This document shows positions 38,860 to 47,464 of a stretch of DNA of 64,000 nt, piece after piece. How positions within the stretch are numbered: the first letter of the stretch is position 1; every line of letters starts with the position of its first letter. The stretch covers positions 186,001 to 250,000 of the forward strand of contig NZ_JADKYB010000002.1 in NCBI RefSeq assembly GCF_016918855.1, written 5' to 3'. The notes under the pieces are model-generated. The model was given only the letters and a program-made list of their open reading frames with translations, did no database searches and was not told the DNA's origin. The position numbers and the translations under genes are program-made. Origin of the DNA: Actinacidiphila acididurans. Lineage in GTDB: Bacteria; Actinomycetota; Actinomycetes; Streptomycetales; Streptomycetaceae.

Positions 38860-39084
38860 GCCGCACTTCTCCACGCCCCCCACCCCCCTTCACGCCACCC
38901 CACGGAGACCGCCCGCGGTTTGGAACCGCCCGGCGCGGCAACGAGTACCCCGGCGAACGGAGGCGGAACCGTCGGCCCCGGCGGTCCGCCTCCGATGCAC
39001 GCCTGCCGCCACGGACGGCGGGCCGGCCGAGATCGGCAACCGGCACGACCCGATCGAACCGCTGCTGACAAGGATCTGACTCCC

Positions 39085-40386
39085 GTGGACCGCATACCGC
39101 TTTCCCGTCCTCACCGCCTTCCTCGCCTTCCCCGTCGTCCCCGCCTCCGCCGCCCGCCGCGGCCGCGCGCGCTCGCCCTCCCTGCGCTGCTGCTCGCGCT
39201 GGCGACGATCACGACCGCGTGCACCGGCAGCGGCGGCTCGGCGGGCGCCGACTCCCGGAACGGCAAGAGCACCCAGACCACCGGCTCCTCGGCCAAGGTC
39301 GCGGTGACCCCGGCCGCCGGCACCAGCGGCGTCAGCCCCGGCGCCCCGGTCAAGGTCGCCGTCACCGGCGGCACTCTGCGTACGGTCACCGTGACCCCCG
39401 TCGGCGACGCCACCGACGGCGTTCACCCCATCGAGGTCACCGGCGCCCTCGACGCGGCCCGCACGAGCTGGACCTCGAACCGCACCATGACGCCCGGCAC
39501 CGCCTACACCGTCACGGCCACCGCCGCCGACAGCGCCGGCCGGCAGACCCGTACCACCAGCACCTTCCACACGATCACCGCCGGCCGGATCAACGGCGTC
39601 ACCCCGACCCCGCTCAACAACGCCGTGGTCGGCGTCGGCCTGCCGATCTCCCTCCAGTTCGACAAACCCGTCGCCGACAAGGCCGCCGTCCAACGGGCGC
39701 TGTCCGTCACCACCACCCCCGCCACCCCCGGAAGCTGGGGCTGGGTGACCACCCAGACCGGCTACGACCGAGTGGACTGGCGCCCGGACGCGTACTGGAA
39801 GCCCGGCACCAAGGTCACACTGACCGCGAAGCTGTCCGGCATCGACACCGGCGGCGGCCGCTACCTGCGCCGCGACGTCCACGACACCTTCTCCATCGGC
39901 CCGTCCCGCATCTCCTACGTGGACCTGCGCGCCCACCGCATGCGCGTCACCGAGAACGGCCGCACCGTCAAGGTCTTCCCCGTCTCCGCCGGCCAGGCCC
40001 GCTTCCCCACCTGGGACGGCACGATGGTGGTGATCAGCAAGCAGTCCACCGTCCGCATGACCTCGTCCTCCGTCAACATCGCGACCGCCAAGGACTCCGC
40101 CGACTTCTACGACAAGGACGTGCACTGGGCCGTCAACATCACCACCTCCGGCACGTACACCCACGCGGCGCCCTGGAACGCGGCCTTCATCGGCAAGGAG
40201 AACAAGAGCCACGGCTGCATCGGCATGAACACCGCCGACGCCAAATGGTTCTTCGACCGGGCCAAACGCGGCGACCTCGTGATCAGCACCGGTTCGAACC
40301 GCGGCACCGTCGACCCGGGCAACGGCTACGGCGACTGGAACCTGTCCACGGCACAGTGGCACGCCCGCAGCGCGCTCGATCGGTGA
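39085..40386 (+). CDS. L,D-transpeptidase lipoprotein with Ig-like domains
   Basis: A 433-residue enzyme that should form 3-3 cross-links in peptidoglycan. An Arg/Pro-rich N-terminus precedes a hydrophobic helix ending TITTAC, a probable lipobox with lipidated cysteine. Two Ig-like domains (about residues 70-300) are followed by a YkuD catalytic domain with SHGCIGMN, nucleophile Cys378. This arrangement matches mycobacterial LdtMt2-type proteins. GTG 39085 has AAGGAT upstream; the frame opens earlier but without a start signal. The 225-base gap before it shows no gene. Confidence 0.9.
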   Translation: MDRIPLSRPHRLPRLPRRPRLRRPPRPRALALPALLLALATITTACTGSGGSAGADSRNGKSTQTTGSSAKVAVTPAAGTSGVSPGAPVKVAVTGGTLRTVTVTPVGDATDGVHPIEVTGALDAARTSWTSNRTMTPGTAYTVTATAADSAGRQTRTTSTFHTITAGRINGVTPTPLNNAVVGVGLPISLQFDKPVADKAAVQRALSVTTTPATPGSWGWVTTQTGYDRVDWRPDAYWKPGTKVTLTAKLSGIDTGGGRYLRRDVHDTFSIGPSRISYVDLRAHRMRVTENGRTVKVFPVSAGQARFPTWDGTMVVISKQSTVRMTSSSVNIATAKDSADFYDKDVHWAVNITTSGTYTHAAPWNAAFIGKENKSHGCIGMNTADAKWFFDRAKRGDLVISTGSNRGTVDPGNGYGDWNLSTAQWHARSALDR

Positions 40387-40429
40387 GACAGCTTCGACCG
40401 GTATGTGACCGGCGGGTAGGCTCGGGGGC

Positions 40430-40939
40430 GTGTCCAAGCCGCTGAGCCTGCCCTTCGATCCGATCGCCCGCGCCGACGAGCTGTGGACCAGGCACTGGGG
40501 GGAGGTGCCCTCGATGGCCGCCATCACCTCGATCATGCGGGCGCAGCAGATCCTGCTCGGCCAGGTGGACGCGATCGTCCGGCCGTACGGACTCACCTTC
40601 GCGCGCTACGAGGCACTGGTGCTGCTCACCTTCTCCCAGGCCGGCGAACTGCCCATGTCCAAGATCGGCGAGCGGCTGATGGTCCACCCCACCTCGGTGA
40701 CCAACACCGTCGACCGCCTGGTCACCGCGGGCCTGGTCGCCAAGCGCCCCAACCCCAACGACGGCCGCGGCACCCTCGCCTCCATCACCGACAAGGGCCG
40801 CGAAATCGTCGAGGCCGCCACCCGCGACCTGATCGCCATGGACTTCGGCCTGGGCGCCTACGACGCCGAGGAATGCGGCGAGATCTTCGCCCTGCTGCGG
40901 CCGCTGCGGATAGCGGCGGGGGACTTCGACGAGGGCTGA
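40430..40939 (+). CDS. MarR-family transcriptional regulator (second)
   Basis: A 169-residue regulator with LPMSKIGERLMVHPTSVTNTVDRLVTAGLVAKRPNPNDGRGTLASITDKG forming the winged helix and wing. It starts with GTG 40430 and is followed 44 bases later by a DUF3817 gene, then icmA. It is a good candidate to control these downstream genes. It is clearly distinct in sequence from the MarR at 38377. Confidence 0.9.
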   Translation: MSKPLSLPFDPIARADELWTRHWGEVPSMAAITSIMRAQQILLGQVDAIVRPYGLTFARYEALVLLTFSQAGELPMSKIGERLMVHPTSVTNTVDRLVTAGLVAKRPNPNDGRGTLASITDKGREIVEAATRDLIAMDFGLGAYDAEECGEIFALLRPLRIAAGDFDEG

Positions 40940-40983
40940 GGGCGGCTCCGGGGGACGAAACGGCACCGGTTAGGCTGCTTGCC

Positions 40984-41325
40984 ATGAAATCCAGCGTGCT
41001 GACCCGCTACCGGGTGATGGCCTACGTGACGGGTGTGCTGCTGATCGCGCTCACCCTCGGCGTCATCGCCAAGTACGTGCTCGACATCAATGGCGCGGGC
41101 ACCTTCACCACCGCCGTCGGCTTCGCCCACGGCTGGCTCTATGTCGTCTACCTGGTTTTCGCCTTCGACATGTGCTCCAAGGCGAAGTGGCCGATCGGCA
41201 AGATGGCCTGGGTGCTCCTCGCGGGTACCGTCCCCACGGCCGCGTTCTTCGTGGAGCGCCGCGTCCACCGTGAGCTCGCCCCCAAGGTGATCACCGCCGA
41301 CTCCGCGGAGCCGGTCAAGGTCTGA
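40984..41325 (+). CDS. DUF3817 integral membrane protein (second copy)
   Basis: A 113-residue paralogue of the protein at 33396, with the same three-helix plan: RYRVMAYVTGVLLIALTLGV, GFAHGWLYVVYLVFAFDM and KMAWVLLAGTVPTAAFFVERRVHRE. The conserved HG and P-T-x-x-FF-x-ER-R are shared. ATG 40984 lies 44 bases after the MarR stop. A hairpin at 41364-41386 follows the gene. Confidence 0.88.
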   Translation: MKSSVLTRYRVMAYVTGVLLIALTLGVIAKYVLDINGAGTFTTAVGFAHGWLYVVYLVFAFDMCSKAKWPIGKMAWVLLAGTVPTAAFFVERRVHRELAPKVITADSAEPVKV

Positions 41326-41363
41326 GACCTCCGAGGCTCTGAGTCCGTCGCGGCTCTGAGACC

Positions 41364-41386
41364 CGGCTCACTCACCCGGTGAGCCG
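41364..41386 (+). terminator. Hairpin after the second DUF3817 gene
   Basis: CGGCTCAC (41364-41371) pairs perfectly with GTGAGCCG (41379-41386). It separates the MarR-DUF3817 pair from icmA and probably ends that transcript. Confidence 0.6.
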
Positions 41387-41398
41387 CTTCGCATCGAC

Positions 41399-41422
41399 AT
41401 TTACTTGGACGTCCTAGTAAAT
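41399..41422. promoter_or_regulatory. Near-perfect 24-bp palindrome in the icmA promoter
   Basis: ATTTACT (41399-41405) and AGTAAAT (41416-41422) flank a TGGACGTCCT centre; the whole differs from perfect symmetry at one base pair. It ends only eight bases before the icmA ATG, so a bound regulator would block initiation. The AT-rich arms stand out strongly from the surroundings. The regulator is unknown. Confidence 0.7.
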
Positions 41423-41430
41423 TTGAAGGT

Positions 41431-43131
41431 ATGGACGCCCACGGCATTGAGCAGGGCCGCCAGCGCTGGCAGGCCCGGTATGACGCCGCCACCAAGCGGC
41501 ACGCCGACTTCACCACCCTCTCGGGCGATCCCGTCGCGCCGGTGTACGGGCCACCGCCCGGCACCGACCTGCCCGGGTTCGAGCGAATCGGCTGGCCCGG
41601 CGAATACCCCTTCACCAGGGGGCTGTACCCGACCGGCTACCGGGGCCGTACCTGGACCATCCGGCAGTTCGCGGGGTTCGGCAACGCCGAGCAGACCAAT
41701 GACCGCTACCAGAAGATCCTCAAGGCCGGCGGCGGCGGACTGTCCGTCGCCTTCGACATGCCCACGTTGATGGGCCGCGACTCCGACGACCCGCGTTCGC
41801 TGGGCGAGGTCGGCCACTGCGGGGTCGCGATCGACTCCGCCGCCGACATGGAGGTCCTGTTCCGGGACATCCCGCTCGGCGACGTCACCACCTCCATGAC
41901 CATCTCCGGGCCGGCCGTGCCGGTCTTCTGCATGTACCTGGTCGCCGCCGAGCGCCAGGGCGTGGACCCCGGCGTGCTCAACGGCACGCTGCAGACCGAC
42001 ATCTTCAAGGAGTACATCGCCCAGAAGGAGTGGCTGTTCGAGCCCGGCCCGCATCTGCGGCTGATCGGTGACCTGATGGAGTACTGCGTGGCGCGCATCC
42101 CCGCGTACAAACCGCTGTCGGTCTCCGGTTACCACATCCGCGAGGCGGGCGCGACGGCCGCGCAGGAGCTCGCGTACACCCTGGCGGACGGTTTCGGGTA
42201 CGTGGAACTGGGGCTGTCCCGCGGCCTGGACGTCGAGACCTTCGCCCCGGGCCTGTCCTTCTTCTTCGACGCGCACCTCGATTTCTTCGAGGAGATCGCC
42301 AAGTTCCGCGCGGCCCGCCGGATCTGGGCCCGCTGGATGCGCGACGTGTACGGCGCCACCACCGACAAGGCGCAGTGGCTGCGCTTCCACACCCAGACCG
42401 CTGGGGTGTCGCTGACCGCCCAGCAGCCGTACAACAACGTGGTGCGCACCGCGGTGGAGGCGCTGTCGGCGGTGCTCGGCGGCACCAACTCGCTGCACAC
42501 CAACGCGCTCGACGAGACGCTGGCGCTGCCCAGCGAGCAGGCCGCCGAGGTCGCGCTGCGCACCCAGCAGGTACTGATGGAGGAGACCGGCGTCGCCAAC
42601 GTCGCCGATCCGCTGGGCGGTTCCTGGTACGTGGAGGCGCTGACCGACCGGATCGAGGCGGACGCGGAGAAGATCTTCGACCGGATCAAGGAACTGGGCG
42701 CGCGGGCGGTGCCGAGCGGGGAGCACCCGATCGGCCCGATGACCTCGGGCATTCTGCGCGGCATCGAGGACGGCTTCTTCACCCAGGAGATCGCCGAGTC
42801 CGCGTTCCGCTATCAGACCGCGCTGGAGAAGGGCGAGAAGGCGGTGGTCGGCGTCAACCGGCACACCGGCTCGGTCACCGGCGACCTGGAGATCCTGCGG
42901 GTCAGCCACGAGGTGGAGCGGGAGCAGGTGCGCACGCTCGGGGAGCGCCGGGCCGCCCGCGACGACGCCGGCGTACGGGCCGCGCTGGACGGCATGCTGG
43001 CCGCCGCCCGCGACGGCGGCAACATGATCGAGCCGATGCTGGCCGCGGTGCGCGCCGAGGCCACGCTCGGCGAGATCTGCGACGCGTTGCGGCAGCAGTG
43101 GGGTGTGTACGCGGAACCCGCCCGGTTCTGA
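41431..43131 (+). CDS. icmA: Isobutyryl-CoA mutase large subunit IcmA
   Basis: A 566-residue (CoA-binding) subunit of adenosylcobalamin-dependent isobutyryl-CoA mutase, which interconverts isobutyryl- and n-butyryl-CoA and links valine breakdown to butyrate-type precursors. Residues that separate this enzyme from methylmalonyl-CoA mutase are present: Phe80 in TIRQFAGF (Tyr in MCM) and Gln198 in KEYIAQKEW (Arg in MCM). No B12-binding domain is fused, so the small subunit IcmB must be encoded elsewhere. The ATG at 41431 follows GAAGG and a palindromic operator. Confidence 0.95.
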   Translation: MDAHGIEQGRQRWQARYDAATKRHADFTTLSGDPVAPVYGPPPGTDLPGFERIGWPGEYPFTRGLYPTGYRGRTWTIRQFAGFGNAEQTNDRYQKILKAGGGGLSVAFDMPTLMGRDSDDPRSLGEVGHCGVAIDSAADMEVLFRDIPLGDVTTSMTISGPAVPVFCMYLVAAERQGVDPGVLNGTLQTDIFKEYIAQKEWLFEPGPHLRLIGDLMEYCVARIPAYKPLSVSGYHIREAGATAAQELAYTLADGFGYVELGLSRGLDVETFAPGLSFFFDAHLDFFEEIAKFRAARRIWARWMRDVYGATTDKAQWLRFHTQTAGVSLTAQQPYNNVVRTAVEALSAVLGGTNSLHTNALDETLALPSEQAAEVALRTQQVLMEETGVANVADPLGGSWYVEALTDRIEADAEKIFDRIKELGARAVPSGEHPIGPMTSGILRGIEDGFFTQEIAESAFRYQTALEKGEKAVVGVNRHTGSVTGDLEILRVSHEVEREQVRTLGERRAARDDAGVRAALDGMLAAARDGGNMIEPMLAAVRAEATLGEICDALRQQWGVYAEPARF

Positions 43132-43153
43132 CCGATGTGCCGGTCCTGTCGGG

Positions 43154-43179
43154 CCGCGGCCGGTTCCCGCCGGTCGCGG
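43154..43179 (+). terminator. Hairpin after icmA
   Basis: CCGCGGCCGG (43154-43163) pairs with CCGGTCGCGG (43170-43179) with one G-U pair and a six-base loop, 20 bases after the icmA stop. Confidence 0.55.
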
Positions 43180-43198
43180 CTCCGGGACCGCGGTGGGG

Positions 43199-43226
43199 TT
43201 TACGTACTCTCGTACGAACCCAACCG
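43199..43226. promoter_or_regulatory. Inverted repeat before the DUF397-like gene
   Basis: CGTAC and GTACG flank TCTC, extended outward by GGGTT and AACCC with a two-base bulge. The element lies about 20 bases before the start at 43248 and may be an operator or a leader hairpin. Confidence 0.4.
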
Positions 43227-43247
43227 GCCCCCCAGGGAGTGAACTTC

Positions 43248-43454
43248 GTGTCCCTCGAAGCGACCGTCGGCGACGACGGGATGATCTACATCCGTGAGAC
43301 AGACGAACCGGACGTGGTGGCCGTGACCACCCCCGCCAAGTGGGAGGCGTTCGTGAAAGGCGTCAAAGCGGGGGAGTTCGACCACTTCGTGGACGACGAC
43401 AGCTTCATGGACGACAGAGTGGTGGAACAGGGCGCCTGGGCGGAGGGCGCCTAG
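43248..43454 (+). CDS. Small DUF397-like protein
   Basis: A 68-residue acidic protein: VSLEATVGDDGMIYIRETDEPDVVAVTTPAKWEAFVKGVKAGEFDHF. The W-x-x-FV-x-x-VKAGEFD segment matches the end of DUF397 proteins, which are numerous in streptomycetes and often partner with Xre-type regulators. No Xre gene is adjacent here. GTG 43248 has AGGGAG eight bases upstream; GTG 43239 is too close to that site. Its stop overlaps the convergent TetR stop by four bases. Confidence 0.72.
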   Translation: MSLEATVGDDGMIYIRETDEPDVVAVTTPAKWEAFVKGVKAGEFDHFVDDDSFMDDRVVEQGAWAEGA

Positions 43455-44086
43455 GCGGCGTGCAGGCCGCCGATGCCGGCGACGAGGAGCAGGGCGAGGC
43501 GGTCCGCCCACTCCTCGTCCACCGGTTCGGAGCTGACCATCACCCGGTGCACCACCGAGCCGGCCACCACGTCGAAGATCATGTCGTCCCGGCCGGGGTC
43601 CTCGGTGCCGTCGTCGGGCGGCAGCTCGCCGCGTTCCTGGGCGCGCATGCGGCCGAGCAGCACCAGGTGTTTTTGCCGGTCGACGATCGCGTCGCGGATC
43701 CGGCGGCGCAGCGGCTCGTCGGAGGTGGCCTCGGCCACCACCGCCATCAGCGCGGTCCGGGTCTCGGGCATGTTCAGCAGCTCGGCGAAGCGAAGCACGA
43801 CGCCCTGGATGTCGGCCCGCAGGCTGCCGAGGTCGGGCAGTTCCAGACGTTCCTCGAACAGCGCCGCCACCGCGTCCACGACCAGCTCGTTCTTGCCCGG
43901 CCAGCGCCGGTAGAGGGTGGTCTTGGCCACCCCGGCCCGGGCCGCCACGTCGCCGAGGGTGAGCCCGCCGAAGCCCAGCTCGACCAGTGCTTCGCGGGTC
44001 GCCTCCAGAATTGCCCGGTCCGCGTCGGCACTCCTGGGGCGTCCGGTCCGTTTATGGTGCGGGACAGGTGGGGGGGAGGGGCGCAT
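43451..44086 (-). CDS. TetR-family transcriptional regulator
   Basis: A 211-residue repressor. The N-terminal helix-turn-helix is AILEATREALVELGFGGLTLGDVAARAGVAKTTLYRRWPGKNELVVDAV, and the C-terminal part resembles the TetR_C_11 ligand domain. ATG 44086 is preceded by a promoter region containing TACCGGCCGGTA at 44097-44108 and a related site at 44160, which are likely operators. Probable targets are itself and perhaps the downstream thioredoxin-fold gene. Confidence 0.9.
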   Translation of the reverse strand: MRPSPPPVPHHKRTGRPRSADADRAILEATREALVELGFGGLTLGDVAARAGVAKTTLYRRWPGKNELVVDAVAALFEERLELPDLGSLRADIQGVVLRFAELLNMPETRTALMAVVAEATSDEPLRRRIRDAIVDRQKHLVLLGRMRAQERGELPPDDGTEDPGRDDMIFDVVAGSVVHRVMVSSEPVDEEWADRLALLLVAGIGGLHAA

Positions 44087-44420
44087 AGCCGGACCATACC
44101 GGCCGGTAACGAGCCAGGCGAGTGATCCGAATCACATCGAACGGGCGCGCGAATGAAGCTACCGGCCAGTTACGCTACGGCTCGTAGCGAAACCCGTGGC
44201 GGTCCTTACCCGCCGCGCACCGCGACGACAACCACGGGCACGGATGGGGATCCGTGCCGCAGCACCACCGTTGAGCACCGCTCAGCACCACCGCACCAGC
44301 ACCTCGGCAGCACGAGATCAACCGCACCACCGGCCGCAGACGTGCGCTGTGGGCCCCGCGATCCGGCGGGGTTCCCGGCTCAGTGCACGGTTTGCCTCAC
44401 AAGGGGGGAGGATTGGCCTC
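44087..44420. promoter_or_regulatory. Regulatory gap with two TetR-type operators
   Basis: TACCGGCCGGTAACG (44097-44111) and TACCGGCCAGTTACG (44160-44174) are 13/15 identical and 63 bases apart, six helical turns on the same face. The first has a perfect 12-bp palindromic core. The rest of this 334-base gap shows no coding frame with good features; GGGGGGAGG near 44404 serves the next gene. Confidence 0.6.
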
Positions 44421-45389
44421 ATGCAGCCTAGGAACATGTCCATGAGCGGCGTGGTCGACCTCGCCGCGGTGAAGGCGGCCAGCGAGGCCAAGGCCAAGGC
44501 CGAACAGGCCAGGGCGCAGCGACAGAGTGGCGACGCCGGTGCGGCGCCCGCCTCCCCGCTCGTCATCGAGGTGACCGAGGAGACCTTCGAGAGCGACGTC
44601 CTGCAGCGCTCGGCCGAGGTACCCGTCGTCATCAGCTTCTGGGCCGACCAGGCCGAGCAGAGCAAGCAGCTCAACACGGTGCTCACGCGCCTGGCCGGGC
44701 AGTACCGCGGCCGGTTCGTGCTCGCCACCGCCGATGTCTACGCCAACCAGCTCCTCTTCCAGCAGTTCGGTGTGCAGGGCGTGCCCGCGGTCTTCGCGGT
44801 GCTGGCCGGCCAGGCCATGCCACTCTTCCAGGGCGCCGCGCCCGAGCCGCAGATCGCCGAGGTGCTCGACCAGCTCATCGCGGTCGCCGAGCAGCGGTTC
44901 GGCATCGTCGGCCCGGAGGTCGACGCGCAGGCCGTGCCCGAGGCCGAGCCGGAGCCGCCGCGGCTGCCCACCGCGCAGGAGCTGGCGCTGTCCGCCGGCC
45001 ACGACGCGCTGGACGCCGGTGACCTGGGCGGCGCGATCCAGGCGTACAAGAACGTGCTGGCCGACGAACCCGCCAACATCGAGGCCAAGCTGGGCCTGGC
45101 CCAGGCCGAACTGCTGAACCGGGTGCAGGGCGCCGACCCCGCCGCGGTGCGCGCCGCCGCGGCCGAGCGGCCCACCGACGTCCAGGCCCAACTCGCCGCC
45201 GCGGACCTCGATCTGGTGGGCGGTCATGTCGAGGACGCCTTCTCCCGGCTGGTGGACACCGTGCGCCGCACCTTCGGCGACGACCGGGACACCGCCCGGC
45301 TGCGGCTGCTGGACCTGTTCGAGGTGATCGGGCCGGACGACCCCAGGGTGACGGCCGCGCGCGCCGCGCTCGCCCGGGTGCTGTTCTGA
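44421..45389 (+). CDS. YbbN/CnoX-like thioredoxin-fold protein with TPR domain, no active-site cysteines
   Basis: A 322-residue cytosolic protein with an N-terminal Ala/Lys-rich helix, a thioredoxin fold (residues ~50-155) and a C-terminal TPR-like region (LSAGHDALDAGDLGGAIQAYKNVLADEP). Where thioredoxin has WCGPC the sequence reads WADQAEQSKQ, so both cysteines are gone, and a cis-proline region VQGVPAVFAV remains. E. coli CnoX (YbbN), which works with GroEL and DnaK, has a degenerate site too, so a holdase or co-chaperone role is more likely than redox catalysis. GGGGGGAGG precedes ATG 44421. Confidence 0.88.
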   Translation: MQPRNMSMSGVVDLAAVKAASEAKAKAEQARAQRQSGDAGAAPASPLVIEVTEETFESDVLQRSAEVPVVISFWADQAEQSKQLNTVLTRLAGQYRGRFVLATADVYANQLLFQQFGVQGVPAVFAVLAGQAMPLFQGAAPEPQIAEVLDQLIAVAEQRFGIVGPEVDAQAVPEAEPEPPRLPTAQELALSAGHDALDAGDLGGAIQAYKNVLADEPANIEAKLGLAQAELLNRVQGADPAAVRAAAAERPTDVQAQLAAADLDLVGGHVEDAFSRLVDTVRRTFGDDRDTARLRLLDLFEVIGPDDPRVTAARAALARVLF

Positions 45390-46144
45390 CCGGTTCCGGG
45401 CGCTGGTTCCGGACAGAGCACGCTCGAAGGTTTGATCACTCAGCGTCGATCGCTGGACGCCCCCACTCCGAGGTGAGCAGGGGGTCTCGTCCACTCTGCG
45501 TTGCCCGCCGTAGAGCGATTTGACGACACGGCGACCGCACTTTATCAAACCGTGATAAAGCGCGGTCGCCGTTACTTCGGGTAAGAACAGTGTCCTGATT
45601 TGGTGGGTCATGCCACCTGATGCCGGTTTTTGCGACGCCGTGCCTCGTGACGCAGGGTGAGGCTACCCCCTGTGATGATCATGCGAGCGACACGCTTGCG
45701 TTACTCGCTGGTAATGAACCCCCTTGTGCGCCGCGCCCGAATGGACCACGATCGGCCAAGCTCGGTCCGTAGCCACTGCCCGGCAGCCAGCCGGTGCCGC
45801 GGTCACGGGTCCCCGCCGAGTGGGAGTGCGCGGTGCGAGCCCGCGGCTCCGGGACAGGGGGGTCTCCGTCGCCGGTCACCACCCGTGGACCCGTCATGGA
45901 CCCGTCCCCGGACGGCAGCTGTGCGGAGCCTGTCCCGCAGGTTGCGCGCGAGCGTGGCCAGTGGTTGTCGCTCGGGGGTGATCGCCGATGATCCGGACGG
46001 CGCCGTCCGCCCTCTCCTTGTGGGACGTGGGACGGTACGGGCCACCGATCCCCGGCGCTCTCCTTCCCGAGGACGTAGCACTTCTCCCATCCCAGGCCGG
46101 GACCTCATTCCGGGCCGGAGATGTACGTCCGAGAAGGAGGAAGT
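45390..46144. other. 755-base gene-free region with a 20-bp hairpin and palindromes
   Basis: No frame here combines a start signal with a plausible protein. The most notable element is the long hairpin at 45528-45572. A perfect 16-bp palindrome CGGACGGCGCCGTCCG lies at 45994-46009, and AAGGAGG (46134-46140) serves the DUF6230 gene. The region could carry a long leader, an sRNA gene or remains of a lost gene. Confidence 0.6.
45528..45572. terminator. 20-bp stem hairpin with AT-rich inner arms
   Basis: ACGGCGACCGCACTTTATCA (45528-45547) pairs with TGATAAAGCGCGGTCGCCGT (45553-45572) at 19 of 20 positions with a five-base loop. The inner part, TTTATCA/TGATAAA, is strikingly AT rich for this genome. 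It lies ~140 bases after the thioredoxin-fold gene and could be a terminator, an sRNA end or a dyad bound by a regulator. Confidence 0.6.
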
Positions 46145-46774
46145 ATGGAGTCCCACGTTCGTGGCGGTACCAGATGGAAGCGGTTCGCCGTGGTCATGGT
46201 GCCGAGTGTCGCGGCCACGGCCGCTATCGGCGTGGCGCTGGCGCAGGGCGCGCTCGCCGCGTCGTTCAGCGTTTCCGGGCAGCAGTTCAAGGTCACCGCC
46301 AAGACACTCCACGGGTACGGGTTCGAGCAGTACGGCAGCGTCGACGCGCCGAGCGGGAAGGGTCCCGTTCCCGTGGTCGTGTCGGCGTTCACCGACGCCG
46401 ACATCACCGGCATGTGCCAGTCGGTCGTCGTCCCCGCGCCGTTCATCGGCGATGTCACGGTGAAGCTGACCGCCGGCAACGACGGCAAGGTGGTCAAGGC
46501 CCACAACCTGTACATCGACCTGGACCAGCTCGACGCCGACGCCACGTTCACCGACATCAACATCGGTGTCGCCACCGGCGCTCTCAGCGACGGCCCCGGT
46601 GTCGAGCCGTCCGTGAAGGACAACTACCCGGGCAACTTCGCGCAGGAGGCGAAGGAGGCCTACTTGACCGACGTCAAGCAGACTGCCTGGGCGACGAGCG
46701 CCGGCACCTTCAAGCTGTCCGGCGTGAGCCTGCGTCTGCACAAGGGCTCCGGGCCCGGGGTCGAGTGCTACTGA
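46145..46774 (+). CDS. DUF6230 family secreted protein
   Basis: A 209-residue protein with a signal peptide or anchor (RWKRFAVVMVPSVAATAAIGVALAQGALAASF) and a beta-rich domain: VSGQQFKVTAKTLHGYGFEQYGS, ADITGMCQSVVVP, KAHNLYIDLDQLDADATFTDINIGVATG and FKLSGVSLRLHKG. It ends with Cys-Tyr. Old databases call relatives cholesterol esterase, which no motif here supports. AAGGAGG gives a strong ribosome site for ATG 46145. It heads a three-gene set with DUF6114 and a secreted Ser/Pro-rich protein. Confidence 0.85.
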   Translation: MESHVRGGTRWKRFAVVMVPSVAATAAIGVALAQGALAASFSVSGQQFKVTAKTLHGYGFEQYGSVDAPSGKGPVPVVVSAFTDADITGMCQSVVVPAPFIGDVTVKLTAGNDGKVVKAHNLYIDLDQLDADATFTDINIGVATGALSDGPGVEPSVKDNYPGNFAQEAKEAYLTDVKQTAWATSAGTFKLSGVSLRLHKGSGPGVECY

Positions 46775-46870
46775 GCACCGCCTGAGTGGTCACGGGCGAG
46801 CCGCGCGGGATGCGGCTCGCCCGAGACCCCCCTGACTTATCGCAAAGCCAGTCCCAGGGAGCTGTTTTCC

Positions 46871-47464
46871 ATGAGCGCCGAGTCGACAGGACTGCGTGCC
46901 CGGATCCACCGCGTCCGTCTCGCCTTCCGCCACTGGCGGTGGCAGCGCCCGTTCTGGGCGGGTCTGTGGACCCTCCTGGGCGGGCTGCCCATCGTGTACT
47001 TCCCGTATGCGAACCTCACGCTCGGCCAGTTGACCATCCGGATGGCCACGACGGCGGGTTCCGGTTCGCTGATCATCGGTGTCCTGCTCTTCGTCCTCGG
47101 CCTGACCATGTGGTTCCAGAGCCAGGTACGGATCTTCGCGGGCGTGGCCTCGATCCTGCTCGCGCTGGTCTCCCTCGTGATCTCCAACTTCGGCGGTTTC
47201 CTGCTGGGTTTCCTGTTCGCGCTGTTCGGCGGGGCGCTGGCGGTCGCGTGGTCGCCGGGCAGCCCGGCGACCGACGCCCCCGGCGGGACGGCCGAACTGC
47301 CCGGCGACCTGCCGGAGTCCGGCGACCTCCCGGTCCGGCACGAGGTGCCCGCCGGGCCCGTCGTGCCGGTGCAGGGCGGGGACGCGTACCCGGCGCCGGT
47401 GCTCGCGGGAGCGCTGCCCGAGGAAGAGACCACCGAGAAGAACGGGAGGCACCGTGCTGGGTGA
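46871..47464 (+). CDS. DUF6114 family membrane protein
   Basis: A 197-residue protein. About four transmembrane helices occupy residues 25-130 (FWAGLWTLLGGLPIVYF, MATTAGSGSLIIGVLLFVLGLTMWF, IFAGVASILLALVSLVISNFGGFLLGFLFALFGGALAVAW), and the last ~65 residues are Pro/Gly/Glu rich. This is the DUF6114 pattern. It overlaps the next gene by 11 bases, indicating coupling. The trio probably forms or exports a surface structure, but no function is established. Confidence 0.86.
   Translation: MSAESTGLRARIHRVRLAFRHWRWQRPFWAGLWTLLGGLPIVYFPYANLTLGQLTIRMATTAGSGSLIIGVLLFVLGLTMWFQSQVRIFAGVASILLALVSLVISNFGGFLLGFLFALFGGALAVAWSPGSPATDAPGGTAELPGDLPESGDLPVRHEVPAGPVVPVQGGDAYPAPVLAGALPEEETTEKNGRHRAG

Noticed and set aside
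45657..46463. Possible gene in the 755-base gap
   Set aside because: The frame has Arg/Pro/Ser-rich random composition, no ribosome site, and overlaps the DUF6230 gene in another frame.
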